Shown piece by piece: positions 29,162 to 36,595 of a DNA stretch of 41,875 bases (positions within the stretch are counted from its first letter, which is position 1; the number at the start of each line of letters is the position of its first letter). Location of the stretch: positions 1-41,875 of the forward strand of contig CAZLNR010000006.1 in NCBI GenBank assembly GCA_964561035.1. Direction: 5' to 3'. Origin of the DNA: XYD2-FULL-39-9 sp964561035 (lineage in GTDB: Bacteria; Patescibacteriota; Patescibacteriia; Magasanikbacterales; GWA2-37-8). The translations under genes and the position numbers were made by a program. The notes under the pieces were generated by a model that saw only the letters and a program-made list of their open reading frames with translations, made no database searches and was not told the DNA's origin.

Positions 29162-32100
29162 ATGCGTCATGCATATATGCGCTTTGCGGCAATGGTTGCA
29201 GTCGTTGTCGCGGCGTTTGGTGTGAGTGCTGCTGCGCATGCGGCTGACACTACACCACCAGTAACAAATGTTACTGCGCCTGTTGCCGATTCGGCAGTGG
29301 CGGGAACTGCACTTACTCTTACAGCTTCCGCGTCTGATGCGATAGGGGTAGTGGGTGTTCAGTTTATTTTAGACGAAGCAGCCAATTTAGGAGTTGAGGA
29401 TACTATTGCCCCATATACAATGACATGGGATTCCACATCTGTGTCAAATGGTCCGCATACAATTTCCGCCAAAACTCGTGATGCAGCTCGCAATTATTCG
29501 GTAAGTATTATTAATGTTATCGTAGATAATGAAGTACCAGTTGCCGGAACTATTGCCATAAATGGCGGTGCTGCATTTACCAGAAGTACAGCTGTAACCC
29601 TGACTTTGTCTGCTGCTGACGCAGTTACTTCAATTACGCAAATGCGTTTTTCAAATAATGGAACCAGTTTTAATGCCGCAGTTGCATATAATACAACCGC
29701 GTCTTGGACGCTAACAACCGGTGCGGGCACTAAAACTGTATATGCACAGTTTAAAGATGCAGCCGGCAACTGGTCGCCAGTTTCAACTGCTACAATTATT
29801 CTTGATACAACCGCGCCAACAATTTCGGGTGTAGCTTCAAGTAATATTACTGGCACAAGCGCCACTATTACTTGGACCACAAATGAGCCAGCAACTTCTC
29901 AAGCAAATTATGGTTTTACAACCAGTTATGGCACAACTACAACATTAGATGCAGTGCTGGTAACTTCTCATTCTATTACTTTAACCGGTCTTAATCCAAG
30001 CACAACATATAATTTCCGTGTTCGTTCCAAAGATGGTGCAGGAAATGAACGAGTAAGCGGAAACTTTACCTTTACTACCGCGGCTGCGGCTGATGCAACA
30101 GCTCCTTCAGATCCAACCAATCTTGTTGCTGTACCAATGTCAAGTACCCAAATTGATTTGTCATGGACAGCTTCTACCGATAATGTTGGTGTTGTAGGGT
30201 ATGAAGTATTTCAAGACGGTGTGCAAGTTGGTACAACCGCAAATACATTCTTTAGTAATTTTGGCTTGAGCCCTGCAACTGCTTATGCTTTTGCCGTACG
30301 TGCTTATGATGCTGCGGGCAATCGTTCTGGTTTTTCTGTTGCAGCTACAACAAGCACAACACAGGTTCCAACCTCAACAGGAGCTGCTTCTTTGGGAGCG
30401 CACACTTTAGCATGGTTAGCCTGTGGCAGTAATGGTCCTATAACAACCTCTCCAATTACTACACAAAGTTCAAATAGTACTTTGCTCGCTTGGGTTGCGC
30501 GAGGTAATATAGGCGACTTTACTGCAAGTACAATTCCTACCGACAATAAAGGCAACATACTTAGTATGATTGGAACGGTTCATGATTATACTCCATACTG
30601 GGCTAATTCAGGAGAAGCGATGTATCAAATAGCTTCTGCCAATGGCGGAGCAAATCACATCTTTACAGCACCATTACCAACAGCAGACGAAGTTACTATG
30701 GCTGTGGTAGAAGTGAAAAATGGCGGTGTGATTGCTGATGCACAGTGGGTTAAAACATTGGGCAGTGAACCAAATACTAGTGCAAATGTAACGGTAAATG
30801 GTCCGGCTACTCTTGTTGCTGTATGGGCTGGTGATGGAGCAGATCCAAATATGACCGCTGTGCCAAATAATGGATTTACAGTTATAGATTCTCAACTTGT
30901 TAATACTAGTTGTGCTGTACAGGCTGTGGTTGCTGCTAAAGAAGTTACTGCCGCAGGTACATACAATGTAACCTGGACAGCGACTCCTGTGCAGGGCGCG
31001 CATCTTTGGCTGGTAGCTGTGCAGACTGCAGCTCCCGACACCACAACTCCTTCAGTCCCAGTAAACGTAACAGCTGTTCCGGTTTCTGATACTCAAATTA
31101 ATCTTTCCTGGACCGCTTCCACAGATAATGTTGGGGTAACCGGCTATCAAGTTTTCCGCAACGGCAGTGCTACTCCAGTTGCAACCCCTTCAACAAATTC
31201 TTACAGCGATACTAGTTTAACAGTCTCTACACTGTATACATATACGGTTAAAGCAGTAGATGCAGCTGGAAATATTTCTGGCACATCCTCACCTGCATCA
31301 ACCACAACGTTGTCTGTGCCGCCATCGGATATCACTCCGCCGGTAGTTGTTATTACAGCACCGTTACAAGGCACTATTCTGTCATCAGGTACAGCCGCTA
31401 CAACACTTAGTGTTAGTACAAATGAAAGTTCTACATGCGCATATGCAACTACCGCCGGTATTCCGTTTGGCTCTATGACAGTATTTGATACCACTGGAGC
31501 TGTTACTCATAGTGCCGCACTTTCCGGTCTAACTAATGGCAGTGCATACACCTATTATGTAAAATGCAGTGATGTATCTGCGAATGTTTCAAGTGACACA
31601 TCCACTTCGTTTTCAGTTGCAAATCCTGGCAGCGGAGTATTAGCTCAAACAAATATTCAAAGCCAGTTGTTGACTGAATCAACCAACTCTCCAATTTCGG
31701 TAACGGGCGCAACTTTTACACCGCCAAGCAATTCATTATTGGTTGTAAGCACTCTCGTGATGAGTAATCAGGCTAATGGTACCGAAACTGTATCGGGTGG
31801 AGGTTTGGCATGGACAAAACGCATGTCTTTTGTATCTCCTTTGCATCCATATGGGTATGAGTATACTCAGGAAATTTGGACTGCCCCAGTAAGTGCAGCT
31901 TCTTCAATGGCGGTGACTGTAGATGCTACCGGTACTTCGGGAACAGATCCAACCCGTGTAAATTTACAGGTTTTAGCTTTCACTGGGTATGATACAGTAG
32001 CGCCAATCGGTGCCACTGCTAGTGGTTCAAGTTTGGGTTCTGGTGCTGCAACCATTACCTTGTCTGCCGCACCTGCCACCAACAGTGTGGTAGTTGCCAC

Positions 32101-32326
32101 CAAAGGCACTGCTGATGTTAACAATACCAACAGTTTAGCTACTCCTGGCACAGGCTGGACAGAAGTATTTGACCAGGCAACTTCTTATGGATATGGTGAT
32201 ATGGAAACAGAAGTTCGTACCGGTAGTAATTCAACAGCAGTAACTTGGAACGATATGGCAGATCCTGCCGGCGCATCTTTGTGGGAAGCAAGCGCATTTG
32301 CAATAGAAATAAAAGCAGCAAATTAA
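29162..32326 (+). CDS. Secreted multidomain Ig/fibronectin type III protein (putative adhesin)
   Basis: 1054 residues. Signal peptide (about 1-28, ending AAAHAA). Two Ig-like modules (about 32-124 and 125-216, the latter with YAQFKDAAGNWSPV), an FN3 module of the purple-acid-phosphatase type (217-307) and a classical FN3 (313-399). A beta-rich module (about 405-625), another FN3 (about 630-720) and an Ig-like module (about 722-812) follow. The last module (about 815-1054) resembles the 405-625 one, so a module pair is duplicated. The two FN3 copies share DNQVG-type text such as WTASTDNVGV. No LPXTG motif, C-terminal helix or enzyme domain. Strongly Ser/Thr/Ala-rich and almost Cys-free. An alternative ATG lies five codons in. 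Probably released or surface-bound adhesin; ligand unknown. Confidence 0.85.
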   Translation: MRHAYMRFAAMVAVVVAAFGVSAAAHAADTTPPVTNVTAPVADSAVAGTALTLTASASDAIGVVGVQFILDEAANLGVEDTIAPYTMTWDSTSVSNGPHTISAKTRDAARNYSVSIINVIVDNEVPVAGTIAINGGAAFTRSTAVTLTLSAADAVTSITQMRFSNNGTSFNAAVAYNTTASWTLTTGAGTKTVYAQFKDAAGNWSPVSTATIILDTTAPTISGVASSNITGTSATITWTTNEPATSQANYGFTTSYGTTTTLDAVLVTSHSITLTGLNPSTTYNFRVRSKDGAGNERVSGNFTFTTAAAADATAPSDPTNLVAVPMSSTQIDLSWTASTDNVGVVGYEVFQDGVQVGTTANTFFSNFGLSPATAYAFAVRAYDAAGNRSGFSVAATTSTTQVPTSTGAASLGAHTLAWLACGSNGPITTSPITTQSSNSTLLAWVARGNIGDFTASTIPTDNKGNILSMIGTVHDYTPYWANSGEAMYQIASANGGANHIFTAPLPTADEVTMAVVEVKNGGVIADAQWVKTLGSEPNTSANVTVNGPATLVAVWAGDGADPNMTAVPNNGFTVIDSQLVNTSCAVQAVVAAKEVTAAGTYNVTWTATPVQGAHLWLVAVQTAAPDTTTPSVPVNVTAVPVSDTQINLSWTASTDNVGVTGYQVFRNGSATPVATPSTNSYSDTSLTVSTLYTYTVKAVDAAGNISGTSSPASTTTLSVPPSDITPPVVVITAPLQGTILSSGTAATTLSVSTNESSTCAYATTAGIPFGSMTVFDTTGAVTHSAALSGLTNGSAYTYYVKCSDVSANVSSDTSTSFSVANPGSGVLAQTNIQSQLLTESTNSPISVTGATFTPPSNSLLVVSTLVMSNQANGTETVSGGGLAWTKRMSFVSPLHPYGYEYTQEIWTAPVSAASSMAVTVDATGTSGTDPTRVNLQVLAFTGYDTVAPIGATASGSSLGSGAATITLSAAPATNSVVVATKGTADVNNTNSLATPGTGWTEVFDQATSYGYGDMETEVRTGSNSTAVTWNDMADPAGASLWEASAFAIEIKAAN

Positions 32327-32347
32327 AAAATATAAAGAAAAAGCATT

Positions 32348-32376
32348 ATAGCCCTGGCAACAGGGCTATTTTGTTT
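32348..32376 (+). terminator. Terminator after the FN3 protein gene
   Basis: ATAGCCCTG (32348-32356) pairs with CAGGGCTAT (32361-32369), GCAA tetraloop, followed by TTTGTTT. Confidence 0.92.
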
Positions 32377-32396
32377 GATTTTTTATTGCTTCCGGT

Positions 32397-32402
32397 TATA
32401 AT
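32397..32402 (+). promoter_or_regulatory. -10 element of the metalloprotease gene
   Basis: TATAAT, 18 bases before the ATG at 32421. Only a poor -35 (TTTGAT, 32374-32379, at 17 bp). Between -10 and ATG lies the Shine-Dalgarno AAGGGGG. Confidence 0.5.
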
Positions 32403-32420
32403 CAATATAAGGGGGCAATC

Positions 32421-33176
32421 ATGCGCAATCACATCATTGTGGCAATTTTCCTAACAGGGTTGTTTACGTGTTCGGGAAACGCGCACATGCATGCTGATCA
32501 GCCAGGTCAGTTTGTGGCGGTTGGAGGAGGTGAAAGTGCGACACCGCTTACACTCGATCTGCGTGAGCCGGTGTATCTAGTTCCAGACGAGAGTTTTTTT
32601 GCCGGATGTGATTCTCGTTATTCGATTGATGAGATGACCTGCCGGCAATCTCGCATCAACACGGTTGAGGTGGCAGTGGAAAGTTGGCAAAAGCGCTTGC
32701 CAGTCTCTTCTAGCAACATCAGTGTGGTTGTGGTGGAAGATGCACCTGCTTTGCTACACAATCGGTTGGTGCATTTGTCGGTGCGTGCCAACGGATGCTC
32801 TGAGGTGCATTTGCCTGCAACACTTACGCTGTTGGCTTGCTACAAGCGGTATGGAGAAATCGTTTTTTTGAGCGTAGAGAACATTACGCTCAAAGTAACT
32901 GCGCACGAACTCGGTCATGCGTTTGGTCTGGATCATTTCGGCGACAACATCGTAAACAGTAATTGTCAGAAACCGATTATGTCCGAGCCGATCGGATCTG
33001 ATCGGGTCACGACTGTTGATGTTAATGAATTGTGCCGGTTGCATCCTGAGCTAGCGTGCGGATACCGAGAAGAAACCTTGTATGATGGTTTCTACCATGC
33101 AATGGAATGTGAACAAAGACGAGATGCGCTCGTGTCGCCATTGCGTTTGGTGTGGGTGCCGCGTAAACCAGAGTAG
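32421..33176 (+). CDS. Secreted matrixin-type zinc metalloprotease
   Basis: 251 residues. N-terminal signal peptide (about 1-20). The zinc site HELGHAFGLDH (162-172) matches HExxHxxGxxH with the catalytic Glu, and the metzincin Met-turn is IMSEP (M187). The domain is matrixin-like (peptidase family M10), without a recognisable cysteine-switch propeptide. Eight cysteines are spread over the mature part. The gene is GC-richer than its neighbours, uses GTG, CTC and CGG codons more, and has a clear Shine-Dalgarno AAGGGGG at 32409-32415, all unlike the surrounding core genes; this suggests horizontal acquisition. Likely an extracellular protease acting on host or competitor proteins; target unknown. 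Confidence 0.87.
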   Translation: MRNHIIVAIFLTGLFTCSGNAHMHADQPGQFVAVGGGESATPLTLDLREPVYLVPDESFFAGCDSRYSIDEMTCRQSRINTVEVAVESWQKRLPVSSSNISVVVVEDAPALLHNRLVHLSVRANGCSEVHLPATLTLLACYKRYGEIVFLSVENITLKVTAHELGHAFGLDHFGDNIVNSNCQKPIMSEPIGSDRVTTVDVNELCRLHPELACGYREETLYDGFYHAMECEQRRDALVSPLRLVWVPRKPE

Positions 33177-33200
33177 TTCTTTGGGGTAAGGGAGGTTTAT

Positions 33201-33254
33201 ATGTCCCATGCTTTCGCCAAGTATGGGATCGTCTGTTTTAAATATGGTTTTTAG
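33201..33254 (+). other. Short ORF with strong Shine-Dalgarno and internal hairpin (17 codons)
   Basis: AAGGGAGG (33188-33195) lies 5 nt before an ATG that opens a 17-residue frame, MSHAFAKYGIVCFKYGF. The frame's first half contains the inverted repeat TCCCAT...ATGGGA (33204-33209 with 33223-33228), followed by GTCTGTTTT. It could be a leader peptide, a remnant or simply a weak terminator for the protease gene. No homology claim is possible at this size. Confidence 0.3.
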
Positions 33255-33293
33255 AGTATACTATGAGTATGAGAAACGGGCAGTAAAATATGT

Positions 33294-34241
33294 ATGTTTA
33301 ATATCTATAATTTTAAAAATAGAAATAATCAGGATGGTGCCGGTGATTTGCTAGCAAAAAAAATTGTAGAAAAACCGTCTGGCTTTATTACGTATCAAGA
33401 TCCAAATAAAGATTTTACCTCTCAAGAATTGCGAGTTAGTTTATGGTACCTAAAAAATAAATCTTTGTTATATAAAATTACCGTGTTTGTTTTGTTGTTT
33501 TTGGCCGTAAGTTTGGTAGGTTTTAGCGTGTGGAAATGGGTGGTGTTTATAATTGGTTTTCCGGCAGCGCAGCGGGTGGATAGCGGTGCCGTACGTTTTG
33601 TAAATTATACACAAATTAACGCTCACTTTGCTGCGCAGCCAGTGCAGGTAGTGAGAACGCAAGTTTTAGCAGGTCGATCAGGGAGCTATGATGTGGTGGC
33701 AGAATTGGTCAATCCGAACGAGCGTTTTTTTGTTTCATTTGAATATTATTTTGTCATTGATGGCAAAAAAACTGAAACGCAAAAAACATTTTTGTTGCCT
33801 GCAGAAAGCAGGTTTGTGCCGGCTCTTGGTATTAAAGAAATAGGAGCGGGTACGCCGGCGGTAGTGCTGGAGCATGTTGAATACACCAGAATCTCTAATA
33901 AAGAAATTCCTGATATTGCCGTCTGGCAGCAATACCGGCTTAATTTTACGGTGAGCGATTTTGTTTTTTCTCGAGGCTTGGCCCAGGTTGGAGATAATCC
34001 TGATGCTGTGCAATTTAAGCTAATCAACAACAGTCCGTATAATTTTATTGGCGCAGATTTTTATGTGGTATTGCTACAAACCGGCCAGTCAGTTGGCGTA
34101 TTGCCACTGCATATTGATAGAATAAATTCGTTGGAATCAAAACAAATTGATTTGCGTAATTTTGCGCCAAATATAAATGTGACCGAAATAGCTTTGTATC
34201 CTGTTATCAACATTTATGATGACGCGGTATATGCGCCGTAA
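33294..34241 (+). CDS. Hypothetical single-pass membrane protein upstream of rodA
   Basis: 315 residues, no family recognised. A cytoplasmic N-terminal region of about 60 residues, one membrane helix (about 62-92, KITVFVLLFLAV...), then about 220 extracytoplasmic residues rich in beta-strand-type hydrophobic alternation. The Asn/Pro pattern (LVNPNERF, KLINNSPYNFIGADFYVVLL) suggests two Ig- or DUF-like beta domains. It ends 14 bp before the rodA/ftsW-like gene and is probably co-transcribed. It may be a partner of the cell-wall glycosyltransferase, by position only. TATACT at 33257-33262 could be its -10. Confidence 0.75.
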   Translation: MFNIYNFKNRNNQDGAGDLLAKKIVEKPSGFITYQDPNKDFTSQELRVSLWYLKNKSLLYKITVFVLLFLAVSLVGFSVWKWVVFIIGFPAAQRVDSGAVRFVNYTQINAHFAAQPVQVVRTQVLAGRSGSYDVVAELVNPNERFFVSFEYYFVIDGKKTETQKTFLLPAESRFVPALGIKEIGAGTPAVVLEHVEYTRISNKEIPDIAVWQQYRLNFTVSDFVFSRGLAQVGDNPDAVQFKLINNSPYNFIGADFYVVLLQTGQSVGVLPLHIDRINSLESKQIDLRNFAPNINVTEIALYPVINIYDDAVYAP

Positions 34242-34255
34242 TCTACCTGTTTTCT

Positions 34256-35350
34256 ATGTTGCGTCTTGATAAGTTATCTCCCCGCAGTTTTGATTGGCAG
34301 TTATTCATTTGTGTAGTATTTTTGGTTTTAATGGGGTTGGCATCTGTATATAGTGTTGATCTTTCTCGAGGATCGGAATTGTTTTATTTTAAAAAACAGC
34401 TTATTTCATTTGGAATTGGGCTAGGGCTGTTGTTATTTGCCAGTATAAATCAGCATACGCTTTGGCGATATGTTGCAAAGTGGGGATATGCTTTTGCAAT
34501 TCTGCTTTTAGCGGGAGTGTTGATTTTTGGGCAAACTATTCGCGGGACTCAAGGCTGGTTTTCTTTTTTTGGATTCTCTTTTCAACCGGTAGAAGTGGCA
34601 AAAGTGGCGCTTATTTTTATGATTGCATACATCGTTTCGCGGTTTGGCCGGCGGTTTGATCGTCCGTTATTTTTTTTCGGAACCGGATTAGTGGCATTTA
34701 CATGTATTGGGCTTGTAATGGCACAGCCGGATTTGGGTTCGGCGCTGTTGTTAACATCCATTTGGTTTGGCATGGTTTGGGCTGTGGGTGCCCGCCGACT
34801 TTATTTGGCAGGATTTGTGGCGGTAGTTGCGGCGCTGGCGGTGTTGGGGTGGTTTTTCTTTTTGCAAGATTATCAAAAAGACAGAGTATTAAATTTTATT
34901 GATCCTTCGCGCGATCCGCTTGATAGCGGGTATAACATTGCTCAATCTACCATTGCCATTGGCGCCGGGCAGGTTTTTGGCCGGGGGCTTGGTTTTGGCT
35001 CGCAGAGCCAGCTGAGGTTTTTGCCAGAAGCGCAAACTGACTTTGTGTTTTCTGTAATTGGCGAAGAGCTTGGTTTCGCGGGAGTTGTGGCTATGTTTTC
35101 TTTGTTTGCGGTGTTGTTTTGGCGATTGCTCCGCATTATACAAAAAACCGAAGATGATTTTGTGGCAACTACCGCCACAGGTGTTTTAATACTGTTTTTT
35201 GTGCAGCTTATGACTAATGTTGGCGCTAACCTGGGGCTTCTGCCGATTACAGGGGTTACTCTGCCTTTTGTTAGTTATGGAGGTTCTTCTTTGATTGTAA
35301 ACATGTTTTTAGTGGGCGTAGTTGAAAGTATGACGGTGCGGAAGTATTAA
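34256..35350 (+). CDS. RodA/FtsW-family peptidoglycan glycosyltransferase (SEDS)
   Basis: 364 residues, about ten membrane helices. SEDS hallmarks: GTQGWFSFFGFSFQPVEVAK (with the conserved QPSE/QPVE loop), AQPDLGSALLL, the long extracellular loop with SGYNIAQSTIAIGAGQ, GLGFGSQSQLRFLPEAQTDF and VFSVIGEELGF, and the C-terminal LPFVSYGGSSL. These motifs favour the RodA side of the family. SEDS proteins polymerise lipid II with a class B PBP. No PBP gene is in the window. Upstream is an unknown membrane protein in the same transcription unit. Confidence 0.95.
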   Translation: MLRLDKLSPRSFDWQLFICVVFLVLMGLASVYSVDLSRGSELFYFKKQLISFGIGLGLLLFASINQHTLWRYVAKWGYAFAILLLAGVLIFGQTIRGTQGWFSFFGFSFQPVEVAKVALIFMIAYIVSRFGRRFDRPLFFFGTGLVAFTCIGLVMAQPDLGSALLLTSIWFGMVWAVGARRLYLAGFVAVVAALAVLGWFFFLQDYQKDRVLNFIDPSRDPLDSGYNIAQSTIAIGAGQVFGRGLGFGSQSQLRFLPEAQTDFVFSVIGEELGFAGVVAMFSLFAVLFWRLLRIIQKTEDDFVATTATGVLILFFVQLMTNVGANLGLLPITGVTLPFVSYGGSSLIVNMFLVGVVESMTVRKY

Positions 35351-35366
35351 CTCTCATATACACATC

Positions 35367-35395
35367 TTGACATTTTCTTTAAAATAATTTAGTAT
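35367..35395 (+). promoter_or_regulatory. Promoter of the zinc-ribbon protein/bL25 operon
   Basis: TTGACA (35367-35372), 17-bp spacer, TAGTAT (35390-35395), starting 16 bp after the rodA-like stop codon. Confidence 0.8.
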
Positions 35396-35441
35396 TAGTC
35401 CATATATTTAGCACCGAAAGGCTGCGGTATTCGTTCTAAGT

Positions 35442-35466
35442 AAAGAGCGGGTATGCTCTTTTTCTT
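35442..35466 (+). terminator. Leader hairpin with T tract (possible attenuator)
   Basis: AAAGAGC (35442-35448) pairs with GCTCTTT (35455-35461), 6-nt loop, then TTCTT. It lies about 40 nt after the predicted start and 13 nt before the ATG at 35479, so it could attenuate the operon. Confidence 0.5.
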
Positions 35467-35478
35467 ATCAATTACAGT

Positions 35479-35826
35479 ATGTCGGCACATAACGGCAAGC
35501 ACGATTCTTGGCGAAAAACAGTACAGTTGATCAGCCATTGTCCGGTTTGCAGTTTGGGGTATCCGGCAGATGCAATTAGGGTTTTTTCGGATGAACACGA
35601 AACAAAATTCGTGCACTTTACTTGTCCTAATTGCCGTACCTATTTTATGGCTATTTTTTTACCAATGCCAAAAGGCATTAGTACCGTAGGTATGGTTACA
35701 GATTTGAGTTTTGAGGATATGAAAAAGTTATACTCGTTACCCTCTATTTCAGTAGATGAAATGATTGAAGGAAGACAATTTTTTAATAAAGATTTTATTT
35801 TACCGGTCAATTCCGGAAAAAAATGA
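35479..35826 (+). CDS. Small zinc-ribbon protein
   Basis: 115 residues. Two CxxC knuckles, CPVC (21-24) and CPNC (49-52), spaced as in a zinc ribbon, followed by a hydrophobic strand (TYFMAIFLPMP) and an acidic helix. No known enzyme motif. It ends with TGA 17 bp before bL25 and shares its promoter and leader hairpin, so a ribosome- or translation-related role is plausible by context only. Confidence 0.72.
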   Translation: MSAHNGKHDSWRKTVQLISHCPVCSLGYPADAIRVFSDEHETKFVHFTCPNCRTYFMAIFLPMPKGISTVGMVTDLSFEDMKKLYSLPSISVDEMIEGRQFFNKDFILPVNSGKK

Positions 35827-35843
35827 TTTAATTCAACAATAAT

Positions 35844-36527
35844 ATGACATTGCAATTAGCAGCTCAGAAACGAGAAGCGCGCGGCGAACAAGTTCGTACT
35901 AAAACTGTGCTTCCAGCCGTAGTGTATGGTATGGGTGGTGCGTCAACCTCCATTACTTTAAACCATGACGAATTTGTACGTTTATATAAACAGGCCGGTG
36001 AGGCAAGTTTGATTGATCTGTCTTTGGATGGAAAAGATGAAGGCAAGGTGCTTATTCATGATATTGCCTATGATCCAGTATCCGATGAAGTTATCCATGT
36101 TGATTTACGCCGTATTGATATGAACAAGCCAATGACTGCTACGGTAGAATTGCGATTTATCGGTGAAGCGTCAGTTATAAAAGAACAAGGCGGCACCTTA
36201 ATGCATAATATTTCGGAAGTAGAAGTTAAATGTTTGCCAAAAGATTTGATTTCTCATATTGATGTTGATATATCTATTTTGAAAACATTTGATGACGTGA
36301 TTAAAGTTAAAGACTTGGCAGTGCCTGGATCGGTAACAATTACTAATCCTAACTCCGAAGACTTGGTTGCTAAAGCAACACCTGCGATCAGTGAAGAAGA
36401 GCTGAAAGCTATGGAAGAAGCTGCAAAATCCGCTGTAGACTTGAGTAAGATTGAAACTGCAGGCAAGAAGAAAGAAGATGAAGAATCTGCTGATGCAGCC
36501 GCAGAACCTGCAGCTAAAAAAGAGTAA
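35844..36527 (+). CDS. rplY: 50S ribosomal protein bL25, long CTC form
   Basis: 227 residues. The N-terminal 5S-rRNA-binding domain (about 1-92: LPAVVYGMG, LIHDIAYDPVSDEVIHVDL) is followed by the CTC-type C-terminal beta domain (about 95-185) and an acidic-basic low-complexity tail (Glu/Ala/Lys, to 227). Bacillus Ctc has the same two-domain layout. The second gene after the zinc-ribbon protein, closed by a terminator. Confidence 0.95.
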   Translation: MTLQLAAQKREARGEQVRTKTVLPAVVYGMGGASTSITLNHDEFVRLYKQAGEASLIDLSLDGKDEGKVLIHDIAYDPVSDEVIHVDLRRIDMNKPMTATVELRFIGEASVIKEQGGTLMHNISEVEVKCLPKDLISHIDVDISILKTFDDVIKVKDLAVPGSVTITNPNSEDLVAKATPAISEEELKAMEEAAKSAVDLSKIETAGKKKEDEESADAAAEPAAKKE

Positions 36528-36540
36528 TATATACATGTTA

Positions 36541-36570
36541 AAAACTACCAGACTTGTGTCTGGTAGTTTT
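36541..36570 (+). terminator. Terminator after bL25
   Basis: 13-bp stem (36541-36553 with 36558-36570), TTGT loop, followed by GTTTTTGG. A start codon drawn further upstream for the next gene would lie inside this hairpin. Confidence 0.93.
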
Positions 36571-36580
36571 GTTTTTGGTT

Positions 36581-36589
36581 TGTTATCAT
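36581..36589 (+). promoter_or_regulatory. Extended -10 element positioned for a leaderless DUF3048 mRNA
   Basis: TGTTATCAT (TG at 36581-36582, TATCAT 36584-36589) lies 6 nt before the ATG at 36596, so transcription would start at about the A of ATG. Confidence 0.55.
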
Positions 36590-36595
36590 ATATCT

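Noticed and set aside
32421..32480. Matrixin-type protease as a lipoprotein
   Set aside because: The sequence LFTC near residue 17 has Thr at the -1 position, not the Gly/Ala/Ser of a typical lipobox, so an ordinary signal peptide is favoured.
36554..36595. Earlier start for the DUF3048 gene
   Set aside because: The extra 14 codons lie in the bL25 terminator hairpin and would not be on a leaderless DUF3048 transcript.
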